Positions 45,834 to 56,570 of a stretch of DNA of 64,000 nucleotides are shown piece after piece. Origin of the DNA: Pseudopithomyces maydicus. Its lineage: Eukaryota; Ascomycota; Dothideomycetes; Pleosporales; Didymosphaeriaceae. Position numbers and translations under genes: made by a program. How positions within the stretch are numbered: position 1 is the first letter of the stretch; every line of letters starts with the position of its first letter. The notes beneath the pieces were generated by a model. That model made no database searches. It was not told the DNA's origin and worked only from the letters and a program-made list of their open reading frames with translations. The stretch is from contig JANTUC010000005.1 of the NCBI GenBank assembly GCA_026873275.1, positions 806,001-870,000 on the forward strand, in the 5' to 3' direction.

Positions 45834-46830
45834 GGTTGATGTGGGCAGCCCAAGACGCAGCTGGCAGAGTGATGAAGCAGTGTGGTAAAGGTGAGGAGCG
45901 ACGGAGGACGAGCAAAATATTCAGAGAAATAGGAGATGAGAATGTACAGGTAGTGAAGGTAGTGAGAGGCTAAAGTACGAAGGAAAGTCGCATGTGTCCA
46001 CGGGTGGTGGTCGTTCCCATAGGAGGAAGGCACCTCTCACCGGTCTAAAATCGTCCATTGCGGTGAGCCCGATGCGGTGAGCCTGATGCGGTGATTCCAA
46101 TGCGGTGATTCCAGTGCAATCACTTTTCCTAGATTTGGTGCCTATGTGACAAGCGGTACTCGTACCCGGCTTTCATGGTCAGCAGTAGGTGTGATAAGGC
46201 TGTTGAAGGACATGGGTTAGGGCTATAGTGTGCTCGTTCCCGCGAAAAAGCACGGTTCATGGTTAGATAGCTACAGCTGGTGCTTTCATGTAGTTCAAGT
46301 GCATGTCAGTGCGTCGCGGGAGAGCGTGGAACATCCCAGATACACAAGGAGTCGGCAGATAATCAAAGGCGAAACACTGCCGGGTGGTGGCACACAGCAC
46401 CAGTGCTCGTGCACGTAGCTAGGTAGACACAATTTGTTACGTCTGCAACTGCCGATTGAGAGTTGCAAAGTTGCCGTATTTGTCATGGTTCTTCGACACA
46501 CACGACATGGCTCCGGGGTATGCTCTGTCACGATGCCAGCACGTCGTTGCTCCCTCCACAAGCAAGTCCGGCGCTCGAGCGAGCAAGAGTGCGAAAATAG
46601 CTTGAATGGACGATTTCGAAGGAACCCATACAATCACTTTCACTATGCTCGGTTTCAATTTTGCGAATCCGAGCACATGGTGTCTGGTTGGGCGTGCATG
46701 CATGTTGGTCCACGCCAAGCCTCCCGGAGGTCCGACAAGCTCCAGCTCCCACTCTCTAGCTTCTCTCAGTCACAACCGCACCTCCCACCAACGCGAACAC
46801 GCGCACCAGCCAACATCGAATCCGCCCGCC
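45834..46830. other. Divergent intergenic region, phosphoesterase / TAF9
   Basis: About 1.0 kb between divergent start codons. It contains a perfect-length four-copy 14-base tandem repeat at 46059-46114. No gene was recognised; long frames on the plus strand here are shadows of TAF9 or non-coding. Confidence 0.5.
46059..46114 (+). repeat. Four-copy 14-base tandem repeat
   Basis: Units are TGCGGTGAGCCCGA, TGCGGTGAGCCTGA, TGCGGTGATTCCAA and TGCGGTGATTCCAG, head to tail with no spacer. TGCGGTGA is invariant and the last six bases fall into two types. The repeat lies 226-281 bases upstream of the secreted phosphoesterase start. Confidence 0.95.
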
Positions 46831-47589
46831 ATGGCCTCCCCAGGCGGCGAGAACATGCTTTCCACGCCTCCCACGACCGCAACCGGCGCCCCGAACCCCA
46901 GCCCGCCCACCGCGTCCTCCACCCAACCAAACACCCAAACCTCGCAGCCCGCACAGCCAAACGGCACGGCCCCAACCGCCATGGGGGCCTCGTTCCCGTC
47001 AACCTCCCTACAGGACCCCGGAACCAGCAAGCGCCCCCGCGATGCGCGCCTTATCCATCTTGTCTTGGCGAACATGGGCGTGCACGCGTACACGGAGCGC
47101 GTCCCCCTCCAGCTCCTCGACTTTGCGTACCGCTACACGAACGGCATCCTCAGCGACGCTCTGTCCTACGAGGGCCCGCAACCCACCAACGCAGGCAAGA
47201 AGGCTGCCGCCAAGGCCGACGACGAGGGCGTGAGCTTAAATGCCCTGAGAACCGCCATCCATGCCCGTGCGCAGCAGCAGTTCAGCTCCGTACTGCCCAA
47301 GGAATTCATGGCTGAGATTGCGAGTGAGAGGAATAGGGTGGCACTGCCGCGCGTCGAGAGGGAGTGGGGATTGCGATTACCGCCAGAGCGATACTGCTTC
47401 ACAGGCGTGGGCTGGAATCTCAAAGAGGCGTGGGAGGAAGATGAGGAGGTTGAGGAAATCGACACAGTGCCTCAGGGCGGGCCAGTCGGCGGCGCCGATA
47501 CCGTCATGGGTGGCATGGAGGACGAAGAGGTCAACGAGGACGAGTTCGAAGAGGTCATGGGAGGTGGGGATAAGATGAACACCAGCTGA
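46831..47589 (+). CDS. TAF9: TFIID/SAGA subunit TAF9, histone-fold protein
   Basis: Intronless frame of 252 aa from ATG 46831. Residues 1-68 are Pro/Thr/Ser-rich linker. The histone fold begins at RPRDARLIHLVLANMGVHAY and continues RVPLQLLDFAYRYTNGILSDA, with VSLNALRTAIHARAQQQF as the last helix. The TAF9 conserved region follows (ERNRVALPRVEREWGLRLPPERYCFTGVGW), and the tail is very acidic. TAF9 pairs with TAF6 as an H3-H4-like dimer inside both TFIID and the SAGA coactivator. An insert of about 20 residues rich in Ala/Lys (GKKAAAKADDEG) interrupts the fold between helices, as in other moulds. An upstream in-frame extension exists but lacks conservation, so this ATG is preferred. It is convergent with CMC1. 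Confidence 0.93.
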   Translation: MASPGGENMLSTPPTTATGAPNPSPPTASSTQPNTQTSQPAQPNGTAPTAMGASFPSTSLQDPGTSKRPRDARLIHLVLANMGVHAYTERVPLQLLDFAYRYTNGILSDALSYEGPQPTNAGKKAAAKADDEGVSLNALRTAIHARAQQQFSSVLPKEFMAEIASERNRVALPRVEREWGLRLPPERYCFTGVGWNLKEAWEEDEEVEEIDTVPQGGPVGGADTVMGGMEDEEVNEDEFEEVMGGGDKMNTS

Positions 47590-48099
47590 ACGGACGACCA
47601 ACACGGCGGTTGGAACTCATTTTTCCATGTTTTCACCAGTGCTTCCAGTTATGGCACTTCAAAAATCCTCCGCTTGAGGTACATGCAGAGCACGATACTC
47701 TTGGGGACCTTGGCATATGCGCGTACACCAGGCCGGCCGGCGTCACGAGGTGATTTGAAAGGGAAGGGGGCACAGGCGTTACGGATCTGATGCATTGCAC
47801 GGCGTTGGCGTTCTTACTGGGTGGGCTATTGGGTATACCAGAGCTGGGTCATTCTCCGTTAACTTGCTTAGCACCCGTATTCCGAGTGCATCAAATAGCA
47901 AGTCAGTGAATATCATACAAAACGCTACTCTCCATCTCCATCCTCCCCCCACGTGTCGCATGTAGCTTGTAGCTTGTAGCCGTACTATATAATACAAAGA
48001 TGCTTGAGCAGCTTTCCCCCATTTATCCCATGGAACGCCATGTAATGCAAGAACCCACGCCTTCTCTCCTCCAGCCGCATTCCTTATCCCTACAACTGT
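47590..48099. other. Convergent intergenic region, TAF9 / CMC1
   Basis: 510 bases of 3' flank for both neighbours. No gene was recognised. Confidence 0.5.
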
Positions 48100-48732
48100 T
48101 CATCGTTGCCCACCCCGCTCCCCCTCCATCTTCGCCCTCCTCTCCCGTTCCGCCTTCTCCTCCAGCCTCTTCCCCTGCAATCTCCCCTCCTCATCCAGAC
48201 CCCACCACTCCTGATGTTTCTTCTTGCTCTCCTCCACCAATCTCGCCCTCTCCTCCTTGTCCTTTCTCCGCTCCCCAGCCAGCGTGAACCATTCCGCGCG
48301 CGCCTTGTCCAGCTCATCCTGGCCCTGGTATTTAAGCATGCATGTGTTCATGGCGAGTTTCTGGGCGCGGCAATGGAACGGAATGGTAAAGGTGCGACCG
48401 GTGGCGCACTCTGCGAATGCTGCACGAAGCCTGTCAGCAAGGTACGGCGAGGGTGGAGCCAGGGTAGAGGAAGAGAAGACCAAGACAGCGTATGCATAGG
48501 CGGGTGATGAGTGAATGTGAGAGGCCCAGCCTGGCAGCTGTACCACGGACAGGGCTGAGAACAACCTACCTGCAATCTCAGGCGCGCACTTCGCGCGAAC
48601 ATTCTTGTAGTACAGATCGCGGACCTGCTGTTCCTGGGGTGCGGAGAGCGGCGTAGGATTGGACGGTAGTCTCATCGGCTGCGGTATGCTTGCAGAGTCG
48701 TTCGAGGGTAACGTCGGGGTCGCCATTGCCAT
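48100..48732 (-). CDS. CMC1: Twin CX9C mitochondrial protein Cmc1 (COX assembly)
   Basis: Two exons, 48570..48732 and 48100..48419, around a 150-base intron give 160 aa. The CHCH domain is made by joining the exons. The first CX9C runs from Cys in AKCAPEIA across the junction to FAEC, and the second is CRAQKLAMNTC. These form the two disulfides of an alpha-hairpin imported by Mia40 into the intermembrane space. Cmc1 stabilises newly made Cox1 and helps copper delivery during complex IV assembly. The C-terminus carries about 60 extra residues, highly charged (KDKEERARLVEESKKKHQEW onward), beyond the usual 100-115 aa. Start is set at ATG 48732; a second ATG two codons later is equally possible. 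Confidence 0.88.
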   Translation of the reverse strand: MAMATPTLPSNDSASIPQPMRLPSNPTPLSAPQEQQVRDLYYKNVRAKCAPEIAGRLFSALSVVQLPGWASHIHSSPAYAYAVLVFSSSTLAPPSPYLADRLRAAFAECATGRTFTIPFHCRAQKLAMNTCMLKYQGQDELDKARAEWFTLAGERRKDKEERARLVEESKKKHQEWWGLDEEGRLQGKRLEEKAERERRAKMEGERGGQR

Positions 48733-49148
48733 TGCTTCGTGGTCCACTGATCCGGGGGTCAACAAGGCATGTGCGGGGCGGGCAATGGGCGTTGCGAGTT
48801 GGACGATAGCTTTGCTACAGCGGAGCTTCGGCGGCGGGTGGTCAGATCTATGCGAGGATTCGGAGTGGGGACTGCGCTTTGGGAGCGAGCCGTTCTGCAC
48901 GCACGGCCCGGGTCGCTCGCTGGGGACTGTTCGCCCATGTGGATGGACTGCACGTGGGATTCAAGAAGTCCTCCGAGCACTGATTATTTCAGCACGGATT
49001 ACATCACATTTCACACATTTCTTCGTTCTGTTGACGCTGCTCGACCTTCTCATCAAGTTTGAAAGCATAAATGCGTGGATTACAGCAAAGGATTTAGAAG
49101 CATATGTCCAATGCGTAGACTCCTTACTACGCTAAGACAAGAAATATA
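48733..49148. other. Intergenic, CMC1 / FN3 protein
   Basis: About 0.4 kb between two leftward genes, serving as CMC1 promoter and 3' flank of the FN3 gene. No further gene was recognised. Confidence 0.5.
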
Positions 49149-52100
49149 TTAACCCAGAGGCGCTTGTTGCGTCACGACACCTAGCCCTTCAATACTCTCC
49201 TCATCCTCATCCCCCGTGGTCTCGCTCGCAATGCTCTCATGCAGACTGGGCGTCTTCTCACCCCTCTTGCCCATTCGCTTGATCGAGCTCCAGCTAAGAG
49301 CGCTACTCTTGTCCTTCGGTGTACCAATGCTTGGGCTAGCACCGGGGCTATCAGTGGTCCTCACCGTCAGTCCATTCCCGTCCTCGTCGATCTCATCAGT
49401 GGGTGTAACAGCCTCGCTGGATTTTTTGGAAAAGAGAGACCTCTGCCCCTTGCTAAACGTCAGAAACTGACTGGAGCTGCTCTTGCGCGAGAGTTTCTGC
49501 ATAAAAGACTCTTTTCCGAGAGAAGCGGAATGGTTGGTTTCAGAAGGTGTTTGAGAAGCAGAGTGCTCGAGAGAATGGCGAGGAGAAGATTCGGATATGT
49601 CGGCTGTGGAAAGGGAGTAGTTGTCCCTTGAGAAGCGCGCCGCTACAGGTGAAGTCGGCTGCTCCGGCGATGCCATTTCCACTGCTGTTGACTGTTTACG
49701 AGATGATTTCTCAGCCTTGGTCTTTTTCTCTTCTTTCTTCTCTGCCTTCTTTGCTTCTTTCTCAGCTGCCTTTTCGGCGGCCTTCTCAGCTTTCTCGGCA
49801 GCCTTCCTTGCCTTTTCATCCTTGTCATCACGCGCAAAGAACTTGAACGTGGGGGCATCGGGGTTTAACTGCTTAGGTGGCGTAGGAGGTACCATGGATG
49901 GCATGTAAGAAGCAGATGATTGCGGTCTTGTGCCAATGGGTGCTTGTGTAGGGGAACGTGTGTAAGAAGGGAAATCCGGAATGTCATCTTGAAGCAAGTC
50001 CTCGTTCAGGAGATTCACGGCTGATCCGTGTTGGACCGATGGTCGACGGGAGGGCATTCGTGACCAGGAAGAGGTATTGGTGTTGTTGACACTCCAATCA
50101 ACGCCCAGCGGGCTGCTCCTGGCATTGAAGGCATCAACAGACCAACCGAACCGAGTTTGGCTTTCCGTCGATGGTCGTGGCAATGCATTCGTCTCCCCCG
50201 ATTTTGTCGACCCCTGGCGAGGTGAAGATGGCCTATCGAACCCAAGAGTGGAGGTCAACCAAGGATCGTTCTTGCTGCCAAACATGTTGAACGCACGCTT
50301 GCGCGTGGCGACATGCTTGGGGCTACTGGATGATTCATCTGGCTGTGTTTTACTCGGTATGAATGCATTGTACCAAGCGCCCCCGGAATGACTGCCTCGC
50401 CGTCGCCGAGTGCCAATTGGGTCCAAATCCTCGTGGTCTTGGCGCGGAAGGGACTGACTCTGGGATGGCTTCAGAGAGCCCAAGGGTGGCCCCTGGTCAA
50501 GCGTCTTACCACGTTGTCTATGCAAGCCGAACAGGCTCCCGAAACGTGTGGTCGGCGGCTGCTTGAAAGAACTGGAGGTCGATCGAATCGATCGCTTGTC
50601 ACTATCCATAGTATTTTCGTTGTTGCTCGGGAAGAAGCCGAGCTGGGCCGCACTCTCCCTCGGGCTAGCAAAGGGAGAGCGACTCTGCACTGACACTGGA
50701 GAACTCGGACTCTGTACATATTCCAATGTCCCTGGAGCCCCCAGACCAGGTAGAACATGGCGCAGGTGGGGTGAAGGGTCTTGTGGTGGTTGGGGAAGGC
50801 CTGGATCATCTTCATCGTCCAAGCCATCGTCTGTCAAGCCATCACCAAATAGCCCCGATGGCAACAAAGCCCCTGCAGTAGGACTCATAGGGGCTCCGCC
50901 AGTCAGACTCTCAATTTCAGCATGGGAAAAGGACGAGTTGTGTGCGCTGGGTGGTGGTAGAGCCATGCCGTTGACAGGATTGAAATATGGTGTTGGGTTG
51001 GTGTAGGAAGGCGACGTATTCGAGATACCACTGTTGAATGGCGCTGCTGTAGACGGAACAAATCCTCCCAGGTTGGCAGAGCTCAACGGCTCACGCATGC
51101 TAAGAGGTCGAGAGCGGGTACTGTTTCTTCGTTGCGGAACGAACTCAGGCGCTGCGGCATTGATCTGTGGCTGACTCATGCGGCGTTGCTGCAAAAATGC
51201 TAATCGAGTTGAAGCTTCTTGATTGATGTGCTCGGCTTCGTTGAACTGCTGCCAAGCTTCTGCATACCTCTTTTGTAGCTGGTGGTATACATCCATCCAG
51301 TGTTTGTCAGCCTCCATGTCAGCGCCGTCCTGATCATCACCAACATCCTCGCCTTCTTCCAAAGTTTTCCTCTCCTCTTCAAGTGTCTTGATTTGGATGC
51401 CCTTCTCCCGAATAACCTCCTCAAGGCTCTTATTGGTTTGGAGCTCTTCGTCGTACTTGATCTTCAGTTCTTTGATCCGCGTTTCGGACGAGGCTTCGTA
51501 CTCAGTACGTTCCTTTTGAATCCCTTGCACGGTTGAACGTAGCTCCCCAGCCTCCCGCTCCCACTTGGCCATGTCGTCCTTGAGTTTCTTCCTCTCGGCT
51601 TCTTTCTTCTGGAGCGAGCGCTCCTGGTTGGATCTTTTGGCTTGTGCGGCGGCATTTGCGCGCTCCAAGGTTGCGACTTCCTTCCTGAGATCGCGACTGG
51701 CATCCTCCTTTTCCTTCAGCGAAGCTTTCTTCTCGTCCCGTTTTTCGACCAAAATTGCTTTTTGCGTGTTGAACTCCTGCTCTTCATCTTGGATCTGCTT
51801 CTCCATGTCCTCCAATTCCCGCCTCAGGCTATCCAACTTCTCGGTCAACTGCTTGATGGTCTCCTGCGAATCCGCCGCCTCTTGGGCAGAGCGAGCCTGC
51901 TCGGCCGTCTGCGATGCTGGGGAGTTGCGCCTGCCAGGTTCGGAGCGTCGGTGACGGGATACGCTGTTACTATGCTCACGTGTCATGACCGGTGGGGTAA
52001 TGGACGGCGCAATGAAGTCGACGAGGTTCTTGTTCGGACGGATGATGGGTGTCGGGTTGTAGTCGTCTCCCTGTGCCCCATCTCGGATGTCCTTGTTCGG

Positions 52101-52693
52101 CGCGGTGCCGTAGAACTGGTCGGACTCGAGGGAGAGGGTTCGCAGACGGATGGGCACGCTCGGGGCTTGGAAGTTTGCGGTATTGAGGGTAACGATACGG
52201 ATGACATAGTGATGGTCGGGCTGGAGATTTTCAATGGTGACGGAGGTTTCCTGGGGTGACACATCGCCAACTGTGGGGGATAAGCTCGGGCACGGGGTAT
52301 TGGAGGTGGGCGACATACTGTCGATTCCGTTGATGCGGATGACATACTTGACGACCGAGGAGCGCTGGTCTGGTGGCTTCCAGTGCAGCAGCACGCCGTC
52401 CGCCTTGATCCCTGCGAGCGAGACAAGCGGCGCGACAGGCACCTCGAGGCCCAGCAGGTTGATGAGCTCCTCGACGGGTTTGGACAGCACGCGGTAGGCG
52501 CGGAAGGCAACCCTGGAGTCGGAGCAAGTCAGGAGAAGGCACAGGCCAATTCGGGGCGGCGGACACACCAGAAAAGAGCAAGCAGCACGCATGCCGTCTT
52601 CAGCCAGCCCGAGGACAGGAAAACGAGGGCTTCCATGTTGTAGCGGGCGACGTCCCGGGGCCAGTACAGCGAGTGGGCGGAGTCGGGGAACAT
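49149..52693 (-). CDS. Membrane-anchored fibronectin type III / coiled-coil protein
   Basis: Exons 52569..52693 and 49149..52512, with a 56-base intron, give 1162 aa. Near the N-terminus is one hydrophobic segment (ALVFLSSGWLKTACVLLALFWVAF, completed across the intron). A fibronectin type III domain follows at about residues 65-165, with GVLLHWKPPDQ, YVIRINGID and NLQPDHHYVIRIVTLN. After a basic linker, a long coiled coil runs from about residue 250 to 480, from QTIKQ-type heptads through EERKTLEEGEDVGDD. A long Ser/Pro-rich disordered half contains an Ala/Glu/Lys helix (KAAEKAEKAAEKAAEKEAKK) and ends in an acidic tail. The architecture recurs in filamentous ascomycetes without an established function. 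A scaffold tethered to a membrane, perhaps the ER, is inferred from the anchor and coiled coil. The start is the first ATG of the open frame before the anchor; ATG 52636 is an alternative. Confidence 0.85.
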
Positions 52694-52905
52694 GGCGACT
52701 GTGGCGGGGGCCACCGGCCGGTCTGGAAGGGGTGTCTCGTCGTGGATGTTCGGGCGGATGGTGGGTGTTCGGGCGGGTGTTCGCTGCACTGCTGCAGTGT
52801 GCGAAGAAGTTGCACCTTTGCCCGCACCCGCGCGCCTCATGCGCTCGGCCCGATGGCGTTAGGCGGCCTGCAAGCGGTGCCCATGCCCTCGTCGTCACCC
52901 CCACA

Positions 52906-52937
52906 CCAGGGCTCCAGGGCTCCAGGGCTCCAGGGCT
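52906..52937 (+). repeat. (CCAGGGCT)4 tandem repeat
   Basis: Four exact head-to-tail copies of an 8-base unit in the FN3/PAH1 divergent promoter. Function is unknown. Confidence 0.95.
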
Positions 52938-53377
52938 CTCCACAGCCTGGGCTGAGGACGGAGCGCGCGCAGGCGGACGGCCGCTCACGACGCGGCGGCG
53001 GGGGCACCAGCGCGCAGAGCCCAAGGCGCAGGTTGCAGCGTGGCGGCGGGGGATGTCCTCCTTTGCGCAGGCGGGCGCCCTGTAGCCGCGGCTGCTGCAG
53101 CTCAACACAAAACAACGTGCCAATGCCAGGGCGTTGCGGCCGCTGCTGTGAAATGCGCGCCTCCAATGCCGCCGCCGCCGCCGCCTGGGCAGGGCCGTCC
53201 ACCAGTCCACCAGTCCACCAGGGCTCGCTGCACCATCCCGTGCTGTTCCGGATCGACGAGTGTCTGTGTGCGCCCGGCGTCGGTGTGTCGCTCCCACCTG
53301 ACAGCCCCATGACATGAGTGTTTCTCAACAGGGTCCGTGACCTGGCTGGCTGGCATGCCTCGGAGACAGCCTGCTAG

Positions 53378-53407
53378 ACGTGAACGTGAACGTGAACGTG
53401 AACGTGA
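53378..53407 (+). repeat. (ACGTGA)5 tandem repeat in the PAH1 promoter
   Basis: Five exact copies of a hexamer, 148-177 bases upstream of the PAH1 start. The last copy reads AACGTGAAAT, 8 of 10 bases like the yeast inositol-responsive element CATGTGAAAT, which binds bHLH factors. The likeness may be chance. Confidence 0.95.
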
Positions 53408-53554
53408 AATGCTGAGCCCGTCGCCGCTCCTTCCTTGTCTGTCCACCCGCCGCCCACATCTCTGCGAGCAATAATCGCTCTCCATCGCCATCCGGAGCCC
53501 CGCAACACTCGCTCCTCCCGCCGCATCGCAGTCGACCCGCCGCCGCCCCGAGAC

Positions 53555-56165
53555 ATGAACTATGTGCGCTCGCTCACCAACGGCGTCTCCAAGGGCTGGA
53601 ACTCCATCAACCCGGCCACCCTGAGCGGCGCCATCGACGTGATCGTCGTCGAGCAGGAGGATGGCAGTCTGGCATGCTCGCCCTTTCACGTCCGCTTCGG
53701 AAAGTACCAGATCCTGCGCCCGTCCGACAAGAAGGTCGAGTTCAGGGTCAACGATGAAAAGCAGGACTACGCCATGAAGCTCGGCGAGGGCGGCGAGGCC
53801 TTCTTCGTCTTCCAGACCACCGCCGCCATCCCCGAAGACATGCAGACCTCGCCGCTCGCCTCGCCCGCCTCGAGTCCCGAGCAGAAGCCCCACGAGCCCT
53901 CGCCCGAACCCGAGCTCCTCGACCTGGACGGCACCACTAGCATGAGACGCTCGACATTGCAAGGCAGAGTGCCCCGGCCCGAGTTCCTTGGGGAGAGACC
54001 AAAGTCGGGCGACTGGTCAGGCTTCCAAACCTTCCGCTCGAACAGCGACGAGGTGCTGCCGTCCACAAAGGCCGAATTCGCAAAGACCTTCGAAGAAAAG
54101 GAGCATGAGCCCATCAAGCTTAGCAGGGACGAGGCAACGGCATGGAACATCCAGAAGCGATCGACCAGTCCGCCACCTGTAGGTTGCACATGGGAGGTTA
54201 CTGGATGCGAGCATGACTGACCAAAGAAACCAGCTATCTACAGAGGAGGCCATGACCCGCGCCATCAATCTGTCCAAGAAGCTCTTCACTTCCAACATTC
54301 CGAACAAGGTCACCGAGAGCGGCGATTTGATGCTGGACATGACGGGCTACAAGAGCAGCGAACAGGAGGCTTTGCGAGCCGAGGTGGTTGCGCGAAAGAT
54401 ACTCGCTGATGAGCTTGAGGGCAACTATGACATAGGGGCGCTTATCGGAGCTGATGAGCACGGCAACCTGTGGATCTACAGTAGCGAGGAATCAAAAGCT
54501 GCCGCCATGCAGAAATCCGGCATTGCCGCTCTGAACGAGGTATGCATGGCTCCCATGTGGCGTTATGCGGTGCAGCATCACTGGTGACAACTGCCTTGTG
54601 AATACCCGCTGACTCCATACAGGAAGCACTTCAGTCATCTGACGCCATATCGGATCCTGGCTACCACAGTGACGACGCCCAGAGCGACACGACCGCAGAG
54701 TTTCCTCCACACATGCGCCGGGATTCAGACAGCGCCATTGGACTGATAACCCCGCCCAAGTCCCCAGAAGGCGAAACACGCAGTTATGCGAAGACACTGC
54801 GTCTAACAAGCGACCAACTAAAGTCTCTGGGTCTAAAGCCAGGGTAAGTTTCCTTACTAGATCTCACTGTTCAACAGAACAGGGGGTATGCATTGCATAC
54901 CCATGAGTACTACCTCGTACTGAACTTTCCGCCTAGGTCCAATACCATGAGTTTTACTGTGAATCGCTCAACGTGCAGTGCCTACATGTTCTACTGGAAG
55001 CACGATGTTCCAATCGTCATTTCGGATATTGACGGTACGATTACAAAGTCGGATGCCCTCGGTCATATCTTGAACAGGATCGGCCGAGACTGGACCCACG
55101 AAGGTGTGGCGAAGCTTTACACTGACATTGTCAACAACGGCTACAACATCTTTTACCTGACGAGTCGCTCTGTGGGCATGGCCGACACCACAAGAACTTA
55201 CCTCAACGGCGTCGTCCAAGAAGGCTATCGATTGCCCAAAGGCCCAGTGATCATGAGCCCAGACCGGACGATAGCGGCATTACGCCGAGAGGTCTACTTG
55301 CGGAAACCTGAAGTATTTAAGATGGCTTGCTTAAGAGATATAATGAATCTATTCGGCAAGCCACCAGGACAAACCCCTTTTTACGCAGGTTTCGGAAATC
55401 GGTAAGTAGTCCCAACCCCTTTCCCTCTTTCTACAGAATGTCTTTGCAACCGTCGCAATAGGATGCAAGCCTTTGCACTGGTGCAATTTTCCGTGAACGG
55501 GCAGCTGTCTCGTAACTTCGAATTCTTGAATCCAAGCTCACTTACACAGTTTCACTGACGCCCTCTCCTATCGCTCTGTAAACATACCATCTACACGTAT
55601 TTTCACTATCAATTCGAATGCCGAGGTTTCGCTTGATGTCCTATCTCTGAACTCATACCGTACTGGCTATGCTTCCATGCGCGAGATTGTGGATCACTTT
55701 TTCCCACCCGTGGGACTTCTTGTTCCGCCTGGTGGCGAACAATTCACCGATTTTAACTACTGGCGCGAAAGGCCACTCGATCTGGAGGACTTTACAGATA
55801 GCGAAGACGACGAGGAAGGCACAGAGGGAAGGAGCGTCAGAAGCGAGGATGAAGGAAGCGAGGTCGGTGAAGATCTTGAGGCCAGCTACCTCACGCAAGA
55901 TTCGGTAGATGAACAAGGGGGTATGGAGGACTCTGTTATCGAAAGCGTGGAGGGCGATTACGATGACGAAGAAGACGAAGGTGAAGAGGGCCAGCTTTCA
56001 GATGAAGAAGGTGAGGTGTCAGGAGGAGAATATGAAGATGAGGAAGAGGAAGAACAGCTTCTGCAACGCACGCCCACGAAAGAATTAAGCGGGCTGGTGG
56101 ATGGTGCGAGAGAGCTCACGGTGAAGGAGCAAACGCCAACGCCGAAAGCGAGCCCAAGGCGTTAA
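53555..56165 (+). CDS. PAH1: Phosphatidate phosphatase, lipin (Pah1/Smp2/Ned1)
   Basis: Five exons give 743 aa: 53555..54178, 54234..54539, 54623..54843, 54937..55401 and 55550..56165. Introns are 55, 83, 93 and 148 bases. The N-LIP domain starts at the methionine (MNYVRSLTNGVSKGWNSINP amphipathic helix, then GAIDVIVVEQEDG and SPFHVRFGKYQILR). The HAD-like C-LIP domain holds VIVISDIDGTITKSDALGHI, with the catalytic DxDxT at about residues 415-419, and then YLTSRSVGMADTTRTYL and GFGNRFTDALSYRSVNI. A very acidic tail follows, as in yeast Pah1. The enzyme dephosphorylates phosphatidate to diacylglycerol at the ER and nuclear envelope, controlling triacylglycerol versus phospholipid synthesis and nuclear membrane growth. 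Activity in yeast depends on Nem1-Spo7 dephosphorylation; the Ser/Thr-Pro-rich middle fits that control. Confidence 0.96.
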
Positions 56166-56570
56166 TTCTTCTTTTCGGAGAGCCCGTTGAGTTGTAGCAA
56201 AATCGTAAAATCATACGGCTAGGCGTTGTCCCGGCATGGACAGTACGTAGACTGTGCTGCATTTTGGTCTGTTTGCTGGGCGTAGCGACATGCATTGGGT
56301 GGCGTTAGTTCTAGACATAGCGCATTTATTGATCCGTTACTCGCTTCTGATTGTGTGTCCAGGCTTCAAAATGTATGGTGCTTAGTCCGATACGGCAATA
56401 TATGGAAATGGGAGGCGTGATGTCTCCTGATGTGGACCTCACGCTTGAATTTTCACTAAGCTTGCAAGCTGCACAACGCAAAAGGAGAGGTTATTTAATA
56501 AAAATAATACATAATTTGGTTTCTGGATGGTCGTGATGAAGGGATGGAAAAAGAAAGCTCATGCGCATCA
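56166..56570. other. Convergent intergenic region, PAH1 / SDR
   Basis: 405 bases of 3' flank shared by two converging genes. Nothing else was recognised. Confidence 0.5.

Larger units (their letters stand above)
52694..53554. promoter_or_regulatory. Divergent promoter region, FN3 protein / PAH1
   Basis: 861 very GC-rich bases between divergent start codons, with two short perfect tandem repeats: (CCAGGGCT)4 at 52906-52937 and (ACGTGA)5 at 53378-53407. Long open frames on both strands are a consequence of the GC content and have no family content. Confidence 0.6.

Noticed and set aside
52513..53315. Upstream extension of the FN3 protein frame into the promoter
   Set aside because: The continuation reads through an intron and GC-rich promoter, giving Arg/Pro/Ala-rich nonsense. 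The conserved membrane anchor is reached only by splicing to 52569..52693.
53102..53962. 286-codon minus-strand frame over the PAH1 start
   Set aside because: It is a shadow of PAH1 coding and GC-rich promoter sequence with no family content.
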